Program-made: the position numbers and the translations under genes
Notes under the pieces: model-generated
Database searches by the model: none
What the model saw: the letters and a program-made list of their open reading frames with translations, nothing else
What the model was told of the DNA's origin: nothing
Assembly (NCBI GenBank): GCA_040507005.1
Contig: JBEVVS010000036.1
Span: 1-64,000 of the forward strand
Direction of reading: 5' to 3'
Origin: Thiodiazotropha sp040507005
Lineage (GTDB): Bacteria; Pseudomonadota; Gammaproteobacteria; Chromatiales; Chromatiaceae
Length of the DNA stretch: 64,000 nucleotides
Shown here: piece after piece, positions 53,511-62,266 of the stretch
How positions within the stretch are numbered: the stretch's first letter is position 1
How the letters are laid out: the number at the start of each line of letters is the position of its first letter

Positions 53511-54385
53511 CCCTGTCCACTCCTCCCGATGCCGATTTGCGTTACCGGGATTGCGATCGCACCATCCACCCGACGCTGCCGGGGGGCCCAGGCATGCCCA
53601 TAGACCACTTCGTAGCTGGCGGGTAGTTTTTCATCCCTGCGATGGGATTCGTAGGCCTCGTACATCGCCCGCAACCTCCCTTTGCCTGTCAATCCCCGCG
53701 GCCTGTTGCGGGTGACATTATGTGCCCCCAGGGTCTTCAGGTCACGCATCAGCGATGGCACATCCGGGTAGCTGAGCTGCATGCGATCCACATCCACCAC
53801 CGGCTCGGCCAGGCCGGCCCTCATCATGGCATCCCCCACATCATGCATATCCGGAAAGGGGCTGACGTGGGTGTGACCATCCACTTGCGACCAGCTGTCC
53901 CGTAGCTCCTTAAGCGTATCGGGTCCGAATGTGGAGAACAACAGCATCCCGTTTGGACGCAATACGCGGAGAAACTCACTGAAGGTACCCTGCAGATCGT
54001 TGCACCACTGCAACGCCGCATTGGAAAAGATCATATCCACCGACTGGTCGGCCAGGGGCAACTGCTCCGCATCACCACAGACACAGATGGGGCGCCGTAG
54101 CCAACCGCCCCGTTTGCGCGCCCGGTGCAGCATCGGCATGGCGAAATCGAGGGCGATGGTGCGCGCCTGCTTATAGCGTTTTTTCAGTGCCAGGGTCGCC
54201 TCGCCGGTTCCTGCACCCACATCCAGCACGACCCCGGGTTGGTGCCGAATATAAGTCAATCGCTCCAGCATCCGCTTGCCGATCTCCCGCTGCAGTTCAG
54301 CCACCTCATCATAGTGGGGTGCGGCGCGGGAGAAGGCGGCTCGCGCATGACGTTTGTCGATGTTGCCAGGTTCATGCTTATCCAT
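53507..54385 (-). CDS. bioC: Malonyl-ACP O-methyltransferase BioC
   Basis: Methylates malonyl-ACP to disguise it as a fatty acid primer at the start of pimeloyl synthesis. The 292-residue protein has AAFSRAAPHYDEVAELQREIGKRML at the start, the SAM motif VLDVGAGTGEATLAL near 52 and SNAALQWCNDLQGTFSEFLRVL near 120. These are BioC hallmarks. It overlaps bioH by 8 bases and bioD by 4. Confidence 0.95.
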   Translation of the reverse strand: MDKHEPGNIDKRHARAAFSRAAPHYDEVAELQREIGKRMLERLTYIRHQPGVVLDVGAGTGEATLALKKRYKQARTIALDFAMPMLHRARKRGGWLRRPICVCGDAEQLPLADQSVDMIFSNAALQWCNDLQGTFSEFLRVLRPNGMLLFSTFGPDTLKELRDSWSQVDGHTHVSPFPDMHDVGDAMMRAGLAEPVVDVDRMQLSYPDVPSLMRDLKTLGAHNVTRNRPRGLTGKGRLRAMYEAYESHRRDEKLPASYEVVYGHAWAPRQRRVDGAIAIPVTQIGIGRSGQG

Positions 54386-55151
54386 GAATCGACTCCAGAC
54401 TGCTGATGATCAACTGATGGGTCTCCTGGGGATGAGAGAGAAACGGGGCATGGGCGCCCCCTGCCACGATATGCATGGTCGCTTCCGGTAACCACTGATG
54501 CAGGTCTGGGGCCGCTCTTGCCGGCGCCAAGGTATCCCGGTTGCCGTAGATCCAGGTCGTGGGGCAGGTCAGCTTGCCCAGTTGCGCCCGCAGATCGACC
54601 CGCTTCAATAACTCGAGGCCGGCCAGTAACGCCTCCGGCAGCGGGTCAGGGCGCTCCTGCAATAGAGATTTCAATCGTCTCAACATCTCTACCGCATGCT
54701 CACTGTTCAGCATTTGCAGGGCGAGGAAGCGCTCCAGGGTCTGTCGGTGATCCTGCTGCAAGGCCTGGATGAATTGATCAAGGGTCTTCGGTGCCATGGC
54801 GTATTGCCAATCCTTCCCCTGGACAAAGCGCGGCATTCCCGCCACAGCGACTACCCCATCCACACGGGACGGCGCCAGCAGGGCGGATTGCAAACAGAGC
54901 ATGGAACCGAGAGACCAGCCGATCCAGACCGCCCGCTCGGGGGCTGCATCGAGACACGCCTCTGCCCAGGCATTGAGTTGTCCTTCTCCATGGTATGGAC
55001 TCCTGCCATGTCCCGGCAGGTCGATACGGGTGACCCGGTAGTCAAGGGCCAGCCGCTCGGCAAAGCCTGCCCAAACGGATGAGTTCATCCCCCAGCCATG
55101 GAGCAATACCAGATCCGGCCCGACACCCTCGGTTTGCGCAGCCAGTCTCAC
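54378..55151 (-). CDS. bioH: Pimeloyl-ACP methyl ester esterase BioH
   Basis: Removes the methyl ester from pimeloyl-ACP and ends the chain-elongation phase of biotin synthesis. The 257-residue alpha/beta hydrolase has LLHGWGMNSSVW near residue 16 and the nucleophile Ser80 in GWSLG. Asp206 is in YGNRDTLAP and His234 in GGAHAPFLSHP. It overlaps bioF by 4 bases and bioC by 8, fitting translational coupling. Confidence 0.95.
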   Translation of the reverse strand: MRLAAQTEGVGPDLVLLHGWGMNSSVWAGFAERLALDYRVTRIDLPGHGRSPYHGEGQLNAWAEACLDAAPERAVWIGWSLGSMLCLQSALLAPSRVDGVVAVAGMPRFVQGKDWQYAMAPKTLDQFIQALQQDHRQTLERFLALQMLNSEHAVEMLRRLKSLLQERPDPLPEALLAGLELLKRVDLRAQLGKLTCPTTWIYGNRDTLAPARAAPDLHQWLPEATMHIVAGGAHAPFLSHPQETHQLIISSLESIHG

Positions 55152-56317
55152 TCAACCACCTGACTGAGTGTGGCCAGGGCATCCAGCAGACGATCGAGCT
55201 GGCGATCCGTATGCTTGGCACTGAAAGTGATGCGCAAGCGTGCACTTCCATCAGGGACCGTGGGGGGGCGAATCGCACTCACCAGCAGACCCTGGGATTC
55301 CAACTGCTGACTCCAGGCCATTGCCTGTTGGGACGATCCTGCCAGGATCGGTTGGATGGGGGTCATGGAGTCCATCAGCGGCAGACCGATCTGTAGTACC
55401 GATTGGCGAAACCTGGCGATCAGACTCTGCAACCGCTCCCGCCGCCAGGTCTCCTGCCGGGCAAGTCGCAGGCTGACCAGGGTCGCCTCCGCCAACGCGG
55501 CCGGAGGGGCCGTGGTGTAGATATAGCTTCGGGCGTGTTGAATCAGGGTCTCGATCAACTCCTCGCTACCGGCGACGAACGCACCGTAGGTGCCAAATCC
55601 TTTACCCAGGGTACCCATCAAGATGGGCACAGCTTCACTATCCAGAGCGAAATGGCTGAGAACACCTCCACCTTCCGCACCCAGCACACCGAGACCATGA
55701 GCGTCATCCACCATTAACCAGGCCTGATGGCTAGCTGCAAGCTCCACCAGGGAAGGCAGCGGGGCCAGATCACCGTCCATGCTGAACACCCCGTCCGTGG
55801 CGATCAACGCCTGCCCTTCGCCACTGCGGGACAGCTGCATACCCAGGCTCTCGGTATCCCCATGCTGATAGCGCAGCATCTTGGCCCGGCAGAGTAGACC
55901 CGCATCCACCAGGGAGGCGTGGTTGAGACGATCTTCGAATAGCCTGTCACCCTGTCCCATGAGGGCGCTGATCACCCCCATATTGGCCATATAGCCGGTT
56001 GAGAAGAGCAGCGCCCTGGGCCGGCAGGTATATTCCGCCAGTGCCTCTTCCAAGCGATGGTGGGCATCAGTGTGTCCGGTAATGAGATGCGCCGCACCGC
56101 TGCCAACGCCAAACTCCGCTGCCGAGCGCTGCATCGCTCCAATCACATCGGGGTGATTGGCAAGACCCAGATAATCGTTGCTGCAAAAGGCGGTGACGCG
56201 CTTACCGTCAACCACCATCTCGGGCTGCTGCGCTGTCGAGGCCACCCGGCGGGATCGATACAGTCCCGTTTGGCGGCGTGTTTGCAACGCTTCAGCCAAC
56301 CCCTTCATGGACATCAA
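55148..56317 (-). CDS. bioF: 8-amino-7-oxononanoate synthase BioF
   Basis: PLP enzyme that condenses pimeloyl-ACP with alanine. The 389-residue protein has the PLP lysine Lys239 in GTLGKGFGTYG, SNDYLGLANHP near 46 and VDDAHGLGVLG near 203. An ATG two codons later is an alternative start. It lies 29 bases after bioB and overlaps bioH by 4 bases. Confidence 0.96.
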   Translation of the reverse strand: MMSMKGLAEALQTRRQTGLYRSRRVASTAQQPEMVVDGKRVTAFCSNDYLGLANHPDVIGAMQRSAAEFGVGSGAAHLITGHTDAHHRLEEALAEYTCRPRALLFSTGYMANMGVISALMGQGDRLFEDRLNHASLVDAGLLCRAKMLRYQHGDTESLGMQLSRSGEGQALIATDGVFSMDGDLAPLPSLVELAASHQAWLMVDDAHGLGVLGAEGGGVLSHFALDSEAVPILMGTLGKGFGTYGAFVAGSEELIETLIQHARSYIYTTAPPAALAEATLVSLRLARQETWRRERLQSLIARFRQSVLQIGLPLMDSMTPIQPILAGSSQQAMAWSQQLESQGLLVSAIRPPTVPDGSARLRITFSAKHTDRQLDRLLDALATLSQVVE

Positions 56318-56346
56318 TTCCCAGTTCAGCGGTCAAGCAGGGACGC

Positions 56347-57357
56347 TTAACCGGCCTTTGCCTGGCTGCAGGCCACCTTGGCCGCCTTGACCTCTGTCTC
56401 CAACAGCTGTTCGGTCTTCATGCCCAACCTTTCGAGCAGGCGCATGTCCCTGTCCGCCTCGGGATTGTCCGTGGTCAGGAGTCGCTCGCCGTAGAAGATA
56501 GAGTTCGCCCCGGCGAAAAAACAGAGGGCCTGCATCTGGTCATTCATCTCAGTCCGTCCGGCGGAGAGGCGCACATAGGAGCCCGGCATCAACAGCCGCG
56601 CCACCGCGATGGTGCGTACGAATTCGAAGGGGTCAAGCTCCTCGACGCTATACAGGGGCGTACCCTCGATCTTCACCAGCATGTTGATCGGTACCGACTC
56701 CGGGTGGCGGGGCAGATTACACAGCTCACGCAGCATGCTGGCGCGATCCCGCCGGGATTCACCCATCCCCAGGATGCCGCCGGAGCAGACATTGATACCC
56801 GCATCCCTGACGTGGGCCAGGGTATGCAGTCGATCATCGAATGTGCGGGTGGAGATCACATTGCCGTAAAACTCCGGCGAGGTGTCGAGATTGTGGTTGT
56901 AGTAATCGAGTCCGGCATCCCTCAGACGCTCCGCTTGGGCCTGGGTCAGCATGCCCAGGGTAAGACAGGTCTCCATTCCCAGCTCATGCACGGCCTCCAC
57001 CATTTCGATTACCTTGTCCAGATTCTTGTCAGTGGGGTTGCGCCAGGCCGCACCCATACAGAAACGGCTCGCACCCTTCTCCTTCGCCGTTTCCGCCGCC
57101 GCCACAACGTCCTCCAAGGGCAGCAGTTTTTCCGCTTCCAAACCGGTGGCGTTTTTCGCACTCTGGGAGCAGTAGCCGCAATCCTCGGCGCAGGCACCTG
57201 TCTTGATACTCAGCAGGCTGCTCATCTGCACCTGATTGGGATCGAAATGGGCTCGATGCAGCGATTGCGCCTGAAACAACAGATCGTTGAAGGGCAGATC
57301 GAAGAGGGTCTCGATCTCGTCCAGTCGCCAATCATGGCGTAAAATAGTCTCGGTCAT
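56347..57357 (-). CDS. bioB: Biotin synthase BioB
   Basis: Radical SAM enzyme that inserts sulfur into dethiobiotin. The 336-residue protein has the cluster motif CAEDCGYC (Cys56, Cys60, Cys63) and further conserved blocks RFCMGAAWRNP, YYNHNLDTSPEFY and SAGRTEMND. First gene of the operon bioB-F-H-C-D, which runs to 52824. It is divergent from comF. Confidence 0.97.
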   Translation of the reverse strand: MTETILRHDWRLDEIETLFDLPFNDLLFQAQSLHRAHFDPNQVQMSSLLSIKTGACAEDCGYCSQSAKNATGLEAEKLLPLEDVVAAAETAKEKGASRFCMGAAWRNPTDKNLDKVIEMVEAVHELGMETCLTLGMLTQAQAERLRDAGLDYYNHNLDTSPEFYGNVISTRTFDDRLHTLAHVRDAGINVCSGGILGMGESRRDRASMLRELCNLPRHPESVPINMLVKIEGTPLYSVEELDPFEFVRTIAVARLLMPGSYVRLSAGRTEMNDQMQALCFFAGANSIFYGERLLTTDNPEADRDMRLLERLGMKTEQLLETEVKAAKVACSQAKAG

Positions 57358-57406
57358 GGTGATCCAGCCTGTGGGTCAGATTTGTGCGGCGCATTAGGGA
57401 GGGCCT

Positions 57407-57434
57407 ATGGTAAGGATTGCCCGCCCCCTGTCAA
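57407..57434 (-). promoter_or_regulatory. Candidate sigma-70 promoter of the bio operon
   Basis: On the minus strand a perfect TTGACA (57434-57429) is followed after 16 bases by TACCAT (57412-57407), about 50 bases upstream of bioB. A BirA-type operator was looked for and not recognised. Confidence 0.4.
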
Positions 57435-57446
57435 CCAAGGATGGTT

Positions 57447-58160
57447 ATGCAAGTCGACAACTGTATTAATTTTATACGATCACTCCTCTATCCCAGGAGT
57501 TGTCTTCTGTGCGGCGCCAAGGGGGATTTCCAGCACCACCTCTGTCCTGCCTGCCACGACAGCCTGCCCTTCAACCACCACGCCTGCCCCTGTTGCGCGC
57601 TTCCCCTGCCCAGTGATGTTTCATCCCGGCAACTGTGTGGACGCTGCACCAAAGGACAGCCGCCCTATACAAATACCATCACCGCCTTCACCTACGAGCC
57701 ACCGGTCAATCGACTCATCGGGATGTTTAAGTTCCAGCAAAAACTCCATCTCGCACACCCCCTGGCGGGACTGCTTACGGAACGCTTGGACGAGCAGCAT
57801 GAGAGACCTGAAGTCCTAATCCCGGTCCCGCTGCATCCCCTGCGCCTGCGACAACGGGGTTTCAATCAATCCATGGAAATTACCCGCATCCTCGCCAAGC
57901 ACTACTGTTTGCCCTATGACTGGCGACTCTGCCGTCGTATCAAAGAGACCAAGGCCCAATCGGAACTGAGCAGACAGGAGAGGCGCAGCAATCTGGCGAA
58001 TGCATTCGAGGTCTGTGCAGAGGTCAAGGATAGCCACCTGGCGCTGGTTGACGATGTCATTACCACAGGAGCGACGGTGACCGAGCTCAGTAGAGTGCTG
58101 AAAAAGGCAGGCGCAAGACGCATCGATGTGTGGGCTATTGCGAGAACACAAACCCTATAG
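57447..58160 (+). CDS. comF: ComF-family phosphoribosyltransferase-like protein
   Basis: Competence-related protein with a phosphoribosyltransferase fold. From the ATG at 57447 (AAGGA site) it has 237 residues. An N-terminal double zinc finger (CLLCGA, CPACHD, CPCCALPL, CGRC) is followed by the PRT domain. That domain has PVPLHPLRLRQRGFNQSMEI and the PRPP loop LVDDVITTGATVTEL. The family helps single-stranded DNA enter during transformation, but its reaction is not established. Upstream TTG and ATG codons (57417, 57441) are possible starts. It is divergent from bioB. Confidence 0.92.
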   Translation: MQVDNCINFIRSLLYPRSCLLCGAKGDFQHHLCPACHDSLPFNHHACPCCALPLPSDVSSRQLCGRCTKGQPPYTNTITAFTYEPPVNRLIGMFKFQQKLHLAHPLAGLLTERLDEQHERPEVLIPVPLHPLRLRQRGFNQSMEITRILAKHYCLPYDWRLCRRIKETKAQSELSRQERRSNLANAFEVCAEVKDSHLALVDDVITTGATVTELSRVLKKAGARRIDVWAIARTQTL

Positions 58161-58173
58161 GGATCTCGCTAGC

Positions 58174-58878
58174 CTACTGGTTGCCGATAGGTAAAATGAA
58201 GCGTTCCCCCATATGCTCCATCACCGCCCCCTGGGGCAGGATCTCCACCAATCTCGGACCCTCGGCGAGATAGTCTCCCTCGCGATATTTCTCCATATTG
58301 ATCAGTACATATCGTTTTGCCGCACGTTTGTCGTAACTATGGATATCGATGCTCATGGGAGGCAGGTTGGCGACAAAACCACTCGGCATCTCATGCAGCG
58401 GTTTTGGCGGTCGAGGCGGCGGTGGCGGTGGCGGCGGTTCAGACACCACCTCCCTGGGCGGTTCGATCTCCTGTGCTTGCGGTGTGGCAGTAGCCGCTGC
58501 TGGCCCTTGCATCTCCTGAACTGGCGCGCTCGATTCCCGGGTTGGCGTGGTCGACTGAAGTGGTGGGGCGCTACTGATCTGCCCATTCTCCAGTGGCGCC
58601 TCCCTCTCGGGTACACCTGTGGACGGAGTGTCATGCTGCCTGGATTCGGTGCCAGAGAGAGCAGGCGCTTGCTGTTGCGGTTGAGACCTGAACCAGCTGC
58701 CGCTGCCAAGGTAGATGCCGATCCCGAGGAGGACCAGGGCAAACAGCGACAACATCAGCCATCCCAAGCGATGGGAAGCCGCCGAACCCGGCTGCTCGGT
58801 ATCCGGCCTGATCCTCGGCACTTCACCCAGTTTGTGTTGACGTTCGGCCTTTTTCAGGGCTTCCAGGATCAGGGACAT
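58174..58878 (-). CDS. General secretion pathway protein B (GspB-like)
   Basis: Inner-membrane accessory of type II secretion that helps insert the secretin through peptidoglycan. The 234-residue protein starts with the conserved MSLILEALKKAERQHKLGEVP. It has one membrane helix (about 40-59), a Pro/Gln/Thr-rich linker with eight consecutive Pro near 150 and a C-terminal domain with AKRYVLINMEKYREGDYLAEG. It follows the gspA-like ATPase gene by 1 base. The other gsp genes are not in the window. Confidence 0.9.
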   Translation of the reverse strand: MSLILEALKKAERQHKLGEVPRIRPDTEQPGSAASHRLGWLMLSLFALVLLGIGIYLGSGSWFRSQPQQQAPALSGTESRQHDTPSTGVPEREAPLENGQISSAPPLQSTTPTRESSAPVQEMQGPAAATATPQAQEIEPPREVVSEPPPPPPPPRPPKPLHEMPSGFVANLPPMSIDIHSYDKRAAKRYVLINMEKYREGDYLAEGPRLVEILPQGAVMEHMGERFILPIGNQ

Positions 58879-58879
58879 C

Positions 58880-60643
58880 TCAACCCCCCGCCAGATCTTG
58901 GGTAGAGATCAGGGTCGGGGTTCCCGCCGGGATGAGCAGATTGTTCAGATGGATCATGGTCTGCTGACCGGCCACCCCGTCTGCCGCCAACCCATGCTGT
59001 TGCTGAAACGCCTTCAAGCGACCCTCCAATGCAGCATCGAAACGGTCCACCCCCGCCGTTGCCCGCGCTTCGACACCATCCACTTGCTGCAGACGCTTGC
59101 GCAGCCAGGTAACCGCGCTGCCGGATGATCCCTCACCGATCAGGGCGATTTCCGCCAATGGCCGCCACATCATGATGTAGCCACCCGTCCAGTAACGCAT
59201 CAACTCGGCGCGGGTTATGACCCCCTCCTGGATGCCGCTATTGACCAGCAGCCACTCATCATCCACATGTTTCAACAACAGCAGGCGTCTCTGCTTATCA
59301 TGCTTGAGTTGCAGCAGCATGGGTCTGTTAAGGCTCAACAGACTGGTCCAGTCCGAATTGGCGATCAGGCAGCGTAGATTGAATTCGCGGACCTGCTGGC
59401 AAGCAGGGGTTGCCTCCTGAAACTGCTTTGTCCCATCCCAGAGCGTCAGCAGCGCCTGATACAAATCCCCACGGTTTTGCGGTTGACTGAATAGTCTCCT
59501 CAGGTTGAAGTCATCCTGGGGCGATTCCGCGGCTTCAGCAGGCGCTGCCTCCTGCAGTGCTGTTTCAGGCACATCGTTTTCAGACGCACTCTCCTGGGGA
59601 GGGGTTGAAATCGTTTCAGGTGTGGTTTGCCCCTCTGGCAGTGTTGGACTCTCCACTTTCAAGGGTTGTTCTGCCACGGCGGGCAATTCCAGGCTCGCCG
59701 ACTCCCCCACCTCAGCCTCCTCGATAGGGGCAGCTACCTGGTTCACAGCTGATAGCATGTACCAACCTCCCACAATCACCAGCAGGAGGGCCAGCAGCAC
59801 ACCACCGCCCCAGAGCCATCGCTGACGAGCAAAGCGCTTACCCTTGACCTCCCGCGAAGCACGCCACACCAACCTGACACCGGCCCGCTGTCTGCCGGAT
59901 GCGTAGATCGCCAACATCGCCCGTTCACAGATGGCGTTGATTACCCTTGGGATGCCGTCGGAGAAATGGTGTATCAGGCGTATCGCCATGGGTGTGAAAA
60001 GATCTTCGCGAATGCCGGCAACGGCTAGCCGGTGGGCGATGTAACGACCAGTCTCCTGGGCATTCAGCGGCAACAGGTGGTAGCGCGCGGTGATGCGCTG
60101 ATCCACCTGTCGCATCTCCTTGCGTTCCAGCATCTGTTGCAACTCCGGCTGACCCACCAGAATGATGCGCAACAGTTTATGTCTGGAGGTCTCCAGGTTG
60201 GTGAGCAGACGCACCTGCTCCAATACCCGCGGACTCAGGTTCTGCGCCTCATCCACAACCAGGACCGTGTGTCTCCCCTCCCCATGGGTCTTCAGCAAAT
60301 GGTCGGCAAGGATATCGATGAGTATCTTCAAAGAGTAGGGCGGCCCCTGGTATTCAATCCCCAGTTCGTCGCAAATTGTGGCGATGAATTCACGTCGGGA
60401 GAGACGAGGATTGAGAATCAGCGCAATATCCACATTATCCAGATGTTGCGCCAGCAGGCTGCGCAGCAGGAGGGTCTTGCCGGTACCCACCTCGCCAGTA
60501 AGGAGCACGAACCCGCCATTCGGCCCAGTACCGTATATCAGATGGGCAAGGCTCTCTTCGTGGCCCCTGCTGAGATAGAGATACCTGGGGTCAGGGGTGA
60601 TGGTAAAGGGATTTTCCTCGAAACCGAAGTCGCTGAATTTCAT
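58880..60643 (-). CDS. GspA/ExeA-like AAA ATPase with peptidoglycan-binding domain
   Basis: Partner of GspB in secretin assembly. The 587-residue protein has an AAA+ domain with Walker A LTGEVGTGKTLLLR near residue 48 and Walker B VLVVDEAQNLSP near 126, as in ExeA/MshM proteins. A membrane helix (about 275-298) and an acidic Pro/Glu linker follow. A C-terminal domain ends in a peptidoglycan-binding motif (LEGRLKAFQQQHGLAADGVAGQQT near 545). ATPase inside and wall-binding outside fit remodelling of the wall at a secretin. It lies 15 bases after the Sel1-repeat gene. Confidence 0.92.
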   Translation of the reverse strand: MKFSDFGFEENPFTITPDPRYLYLSRGHEESLAHLIYGTGPNGGFVLLTGEVGTGKTLLLRSLLAQHLDNVDIALILNPRLSRREFIATICDELGIEYQGPPYSLKILIDILADHLLKTHGEGRHTVLVVDEAQNLSPRVLEQVRLLTNLETSRHKLLRIILVGQPELQQMLERKEMRQVDQRITARYHLLPLNAQETGRYIAHRLAVAGIREDLFTPMAIRLIHHFSDGIPRVINAICERAMLAIYASGRQRAGVRLVWRASREVKGKRFARQRWLWGGGVLLALLLVIVGGWYMLSAVNQVAAPIEEAEVGESASLELPAVAEQPLKVESPTLPEGQTTPETISTPPQESASENDVPETALQEAAPAEAAESPQDDFNLRRLFSQPQNRGDLYQALLTLWDGTKQFQEATPACQQVREFNLRCLIANSDWTSLLSLNRPMLLQLKHDKQRRLLLLKHVDDEWLLVNSGIQEGVITRAELMRYWTGGYIMMWRPLAEIALIGEGSSGSAVTWLRKRLQQVDGVEARATAGVDRFDAALEGRLKAFQQQHGLAADGVAGQQTMIHLNNLLIPAGTPTLISTQDLAGG

Positions 60644-60658
60644 GCCATTGCTGGGTGG

Positions 60659-61072
60659 CTAGTCACAGCCATCCTCGGCCTCCCCCTCATTCTGTTCCGC
60701 GATCTCTGTGGCCAGTTCCAGCCACTTGATCGCCGCTTTTTCATCAATCTCCACACCCTTGCCGGAGAGATAGATCTGCCCGAGCTCATTAGCCGCCATG
60801 TAGGAGCCGTTGCCCGCCGCCTCTTTCAACCAAGTGATGCCCTGATCCGTATTCTGTTCCACCCCCTTGCCGAAGAGATAGAGCATGCCGAGTTGATACT
60901 GAGCCTTGGCATGATCTCTTTTCGCCAAGCGCTTAAAGCCTCTGTAGGCAGTGTGGTATTCACCACTGGTCATGGCATCCATGGCGTCGTCAAAATCTGA
61001 CGCCAACAGATCCCCGACCACACCGACAAGTAACAACAGGCTGAGCCCTGCATTTAATTTCATACTGTCCAA
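60659..61072 (-). CDS. Sel1-repeat secreted protein
   Basis: Small exported protein of 137 residues with a signal peptide (ending near LLAS) and at least two Sel1-type repeats (AKAQYQLGMLYLFGKGVEQNTDQGITWLKEAA and AANELGQIYLSGKGVEIDEKAAIKWLELA). Sel1 repeats mediate protein contacts. Position directly before gspA suggests co-expression with the GspA/GspB pair, perhaps as a periplasmic scaffold, but this is inferred. Confidence 0.85.
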   Translation of the reverse strand: MDSMKLNAGLSLLLLVGVVGDLLASDFDDAMDAMTSGEYHTAYRGFKRLAKRDHAKAQYQLGMLYLFGKGVEQNTDQGITWLKEAAGNGSYMAANELGQIYLSGKGVEIDEKAAIKWLELATEIAEQNEGEAEDGCD

Positions 61073-61254
61073 TTGCTCCTTGATTCACGCTATTTTGACA
61101 CAGCAGGGTAGGAAAGCCACACAACTGATGCAGTTTACTTAGCCTAACCAACCACGCAACTTTCGTTCACGATATCGATCTTATTGTTGATAAATGCAAT
61201 TATGCTGCGCTCTATTTAAGCCAATATTAAATTGACAAGAAACAGGAAGCCGTT

Positions 61255-62151
61255 ATGAAACCATCCCTCCTACTGCTACTGCTGATCTTTCCAGGCATGG
61301 TGACAGCAGCAGTGAAACCCTTGGTAACCCCACAATGGGTGCACGATAATAGAGACAACTCCGGGCTTGTTTTGCTCGATTTACAGGATAATCAGAACTA
61401 TCTGCGTTTTCATATCCCCGGCTCAATCAACACCAACTATGCCCAATGGCGGGTGGAAAAAAAGGGCCAACTCAAAAATATGCCACCGGTACAGGTACTC
61501 GAAAAACTGATCGGCTCACTGGGCATAGACAACAACAGTCACGTGGTCTTGATACCCCTGGGTGCCAGTGCCGGGGACATGGCCAAAGCCGCTAGGGTCT
61601 ACTGGACCTTCAAGGTACTCGGCCATGACCTGGTCTCGATCCTCGATGGCGGCTTGGTGGGATATGCCGAGAAACGCGTCTACCCTCTGGAAAAGGGAAA
61701 TAAACAGCTGAAACCCAAGAAGTTTACGGCCAAATATCGCGAGCAGATGAATCCCGATGCCGACTATGTCAAATCGGCGATCGAGAACGGAACCCAGATC
61801 GTGGATAACCGCACCCGGGCCGAGTATCTAGGCATCTATGGCGGCGGCGGCAAGCAGCGGGCCGGCAGACTGCCCCAGGCACTGCACCTCAACTATGACT
61901 GGTTGACCGTGAACGGCGGCGGCAAGCTCCACAGCGCAGACAATCTGCAACGCATCTATACCGCGAGCAAGGTTGCATTGAGTGGGGATCAAATCAACTA
62001 CTGCCATACGGGTAATCGGGCTGCCCTGGGATGGTTTGTCTCCCATGAGATCCTGGGTAACCGTCAAGCCAAGCTCTACGACGGCTCCACCCAGGAGTGG
62101 GCTGTAAACCAGAGTTTACCCATGGAACAACCGATCAAGCTGAGCTATTGA
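61255..62151 (+). CDS. Periplasmic tandem-rhodanese sulfurtransferase
   Basis: Exported protein with two rhodanese domains, 298 residues. A signal peptide (to about TAA, residue 19) is followed by an inactive N-terminal rhodanese domain (no Cys in the loop VVLIPLGASAGDM). The catalytic domain has the active Cys250 in NYCHTGNRAALGWF. It should transfer sulfane sulfur, for example from thiosulfate, outside the cytoplasm. In a sulfur-oxidising host this could connect to sulfur oxidation. The inter-domain layout follows thiosulfate sulfurtransferase (SseA/GlpE-type tandem). Confidence 0.9.
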   Translation: MKPSLLLLLLIFPGMVTAAVKPLVTPQWVHDNRDNSGLVLLDLQDNQNYLRFHIPGSINTNYAQWRVEKKGQLKNMPPVQVLEKLIGSLGIDNNSHVVLIPLGASAGDMAKAARVYWTFKVLGHDLVSILDGGLVGYAEKRVYPLEKGNKQLKPKKFTAKYREQMNPDADYVKSAIENGTQIVDNRTRAEYLGIYGGGGKQRAGRLPQALHLNYDWLTVNGGGKLHSADNLQRIYTASKVALSGDQINYCHTGNRAALGWFVSHEILGNRQAKLYDGSTQEWAVNQSLPMEQPIKLSY

Positions 62152-62266
62152 CCGAGTGATGGAACCCGCATCGATCAACGGGGCTGCAACACCGCCGCTG
62201 ATGATGGCGATGACCTCCCGGTCGAGCCTAGACCGGGATCACTAGTTGATACCAGCGCGGACAATC

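Noticed and set aside
57358..57446. BirA operator for the bio operon
   Set aside because: A TTGACA box is present, but the paired TTGTnAACC-type half sites with correct spacing were not seen.
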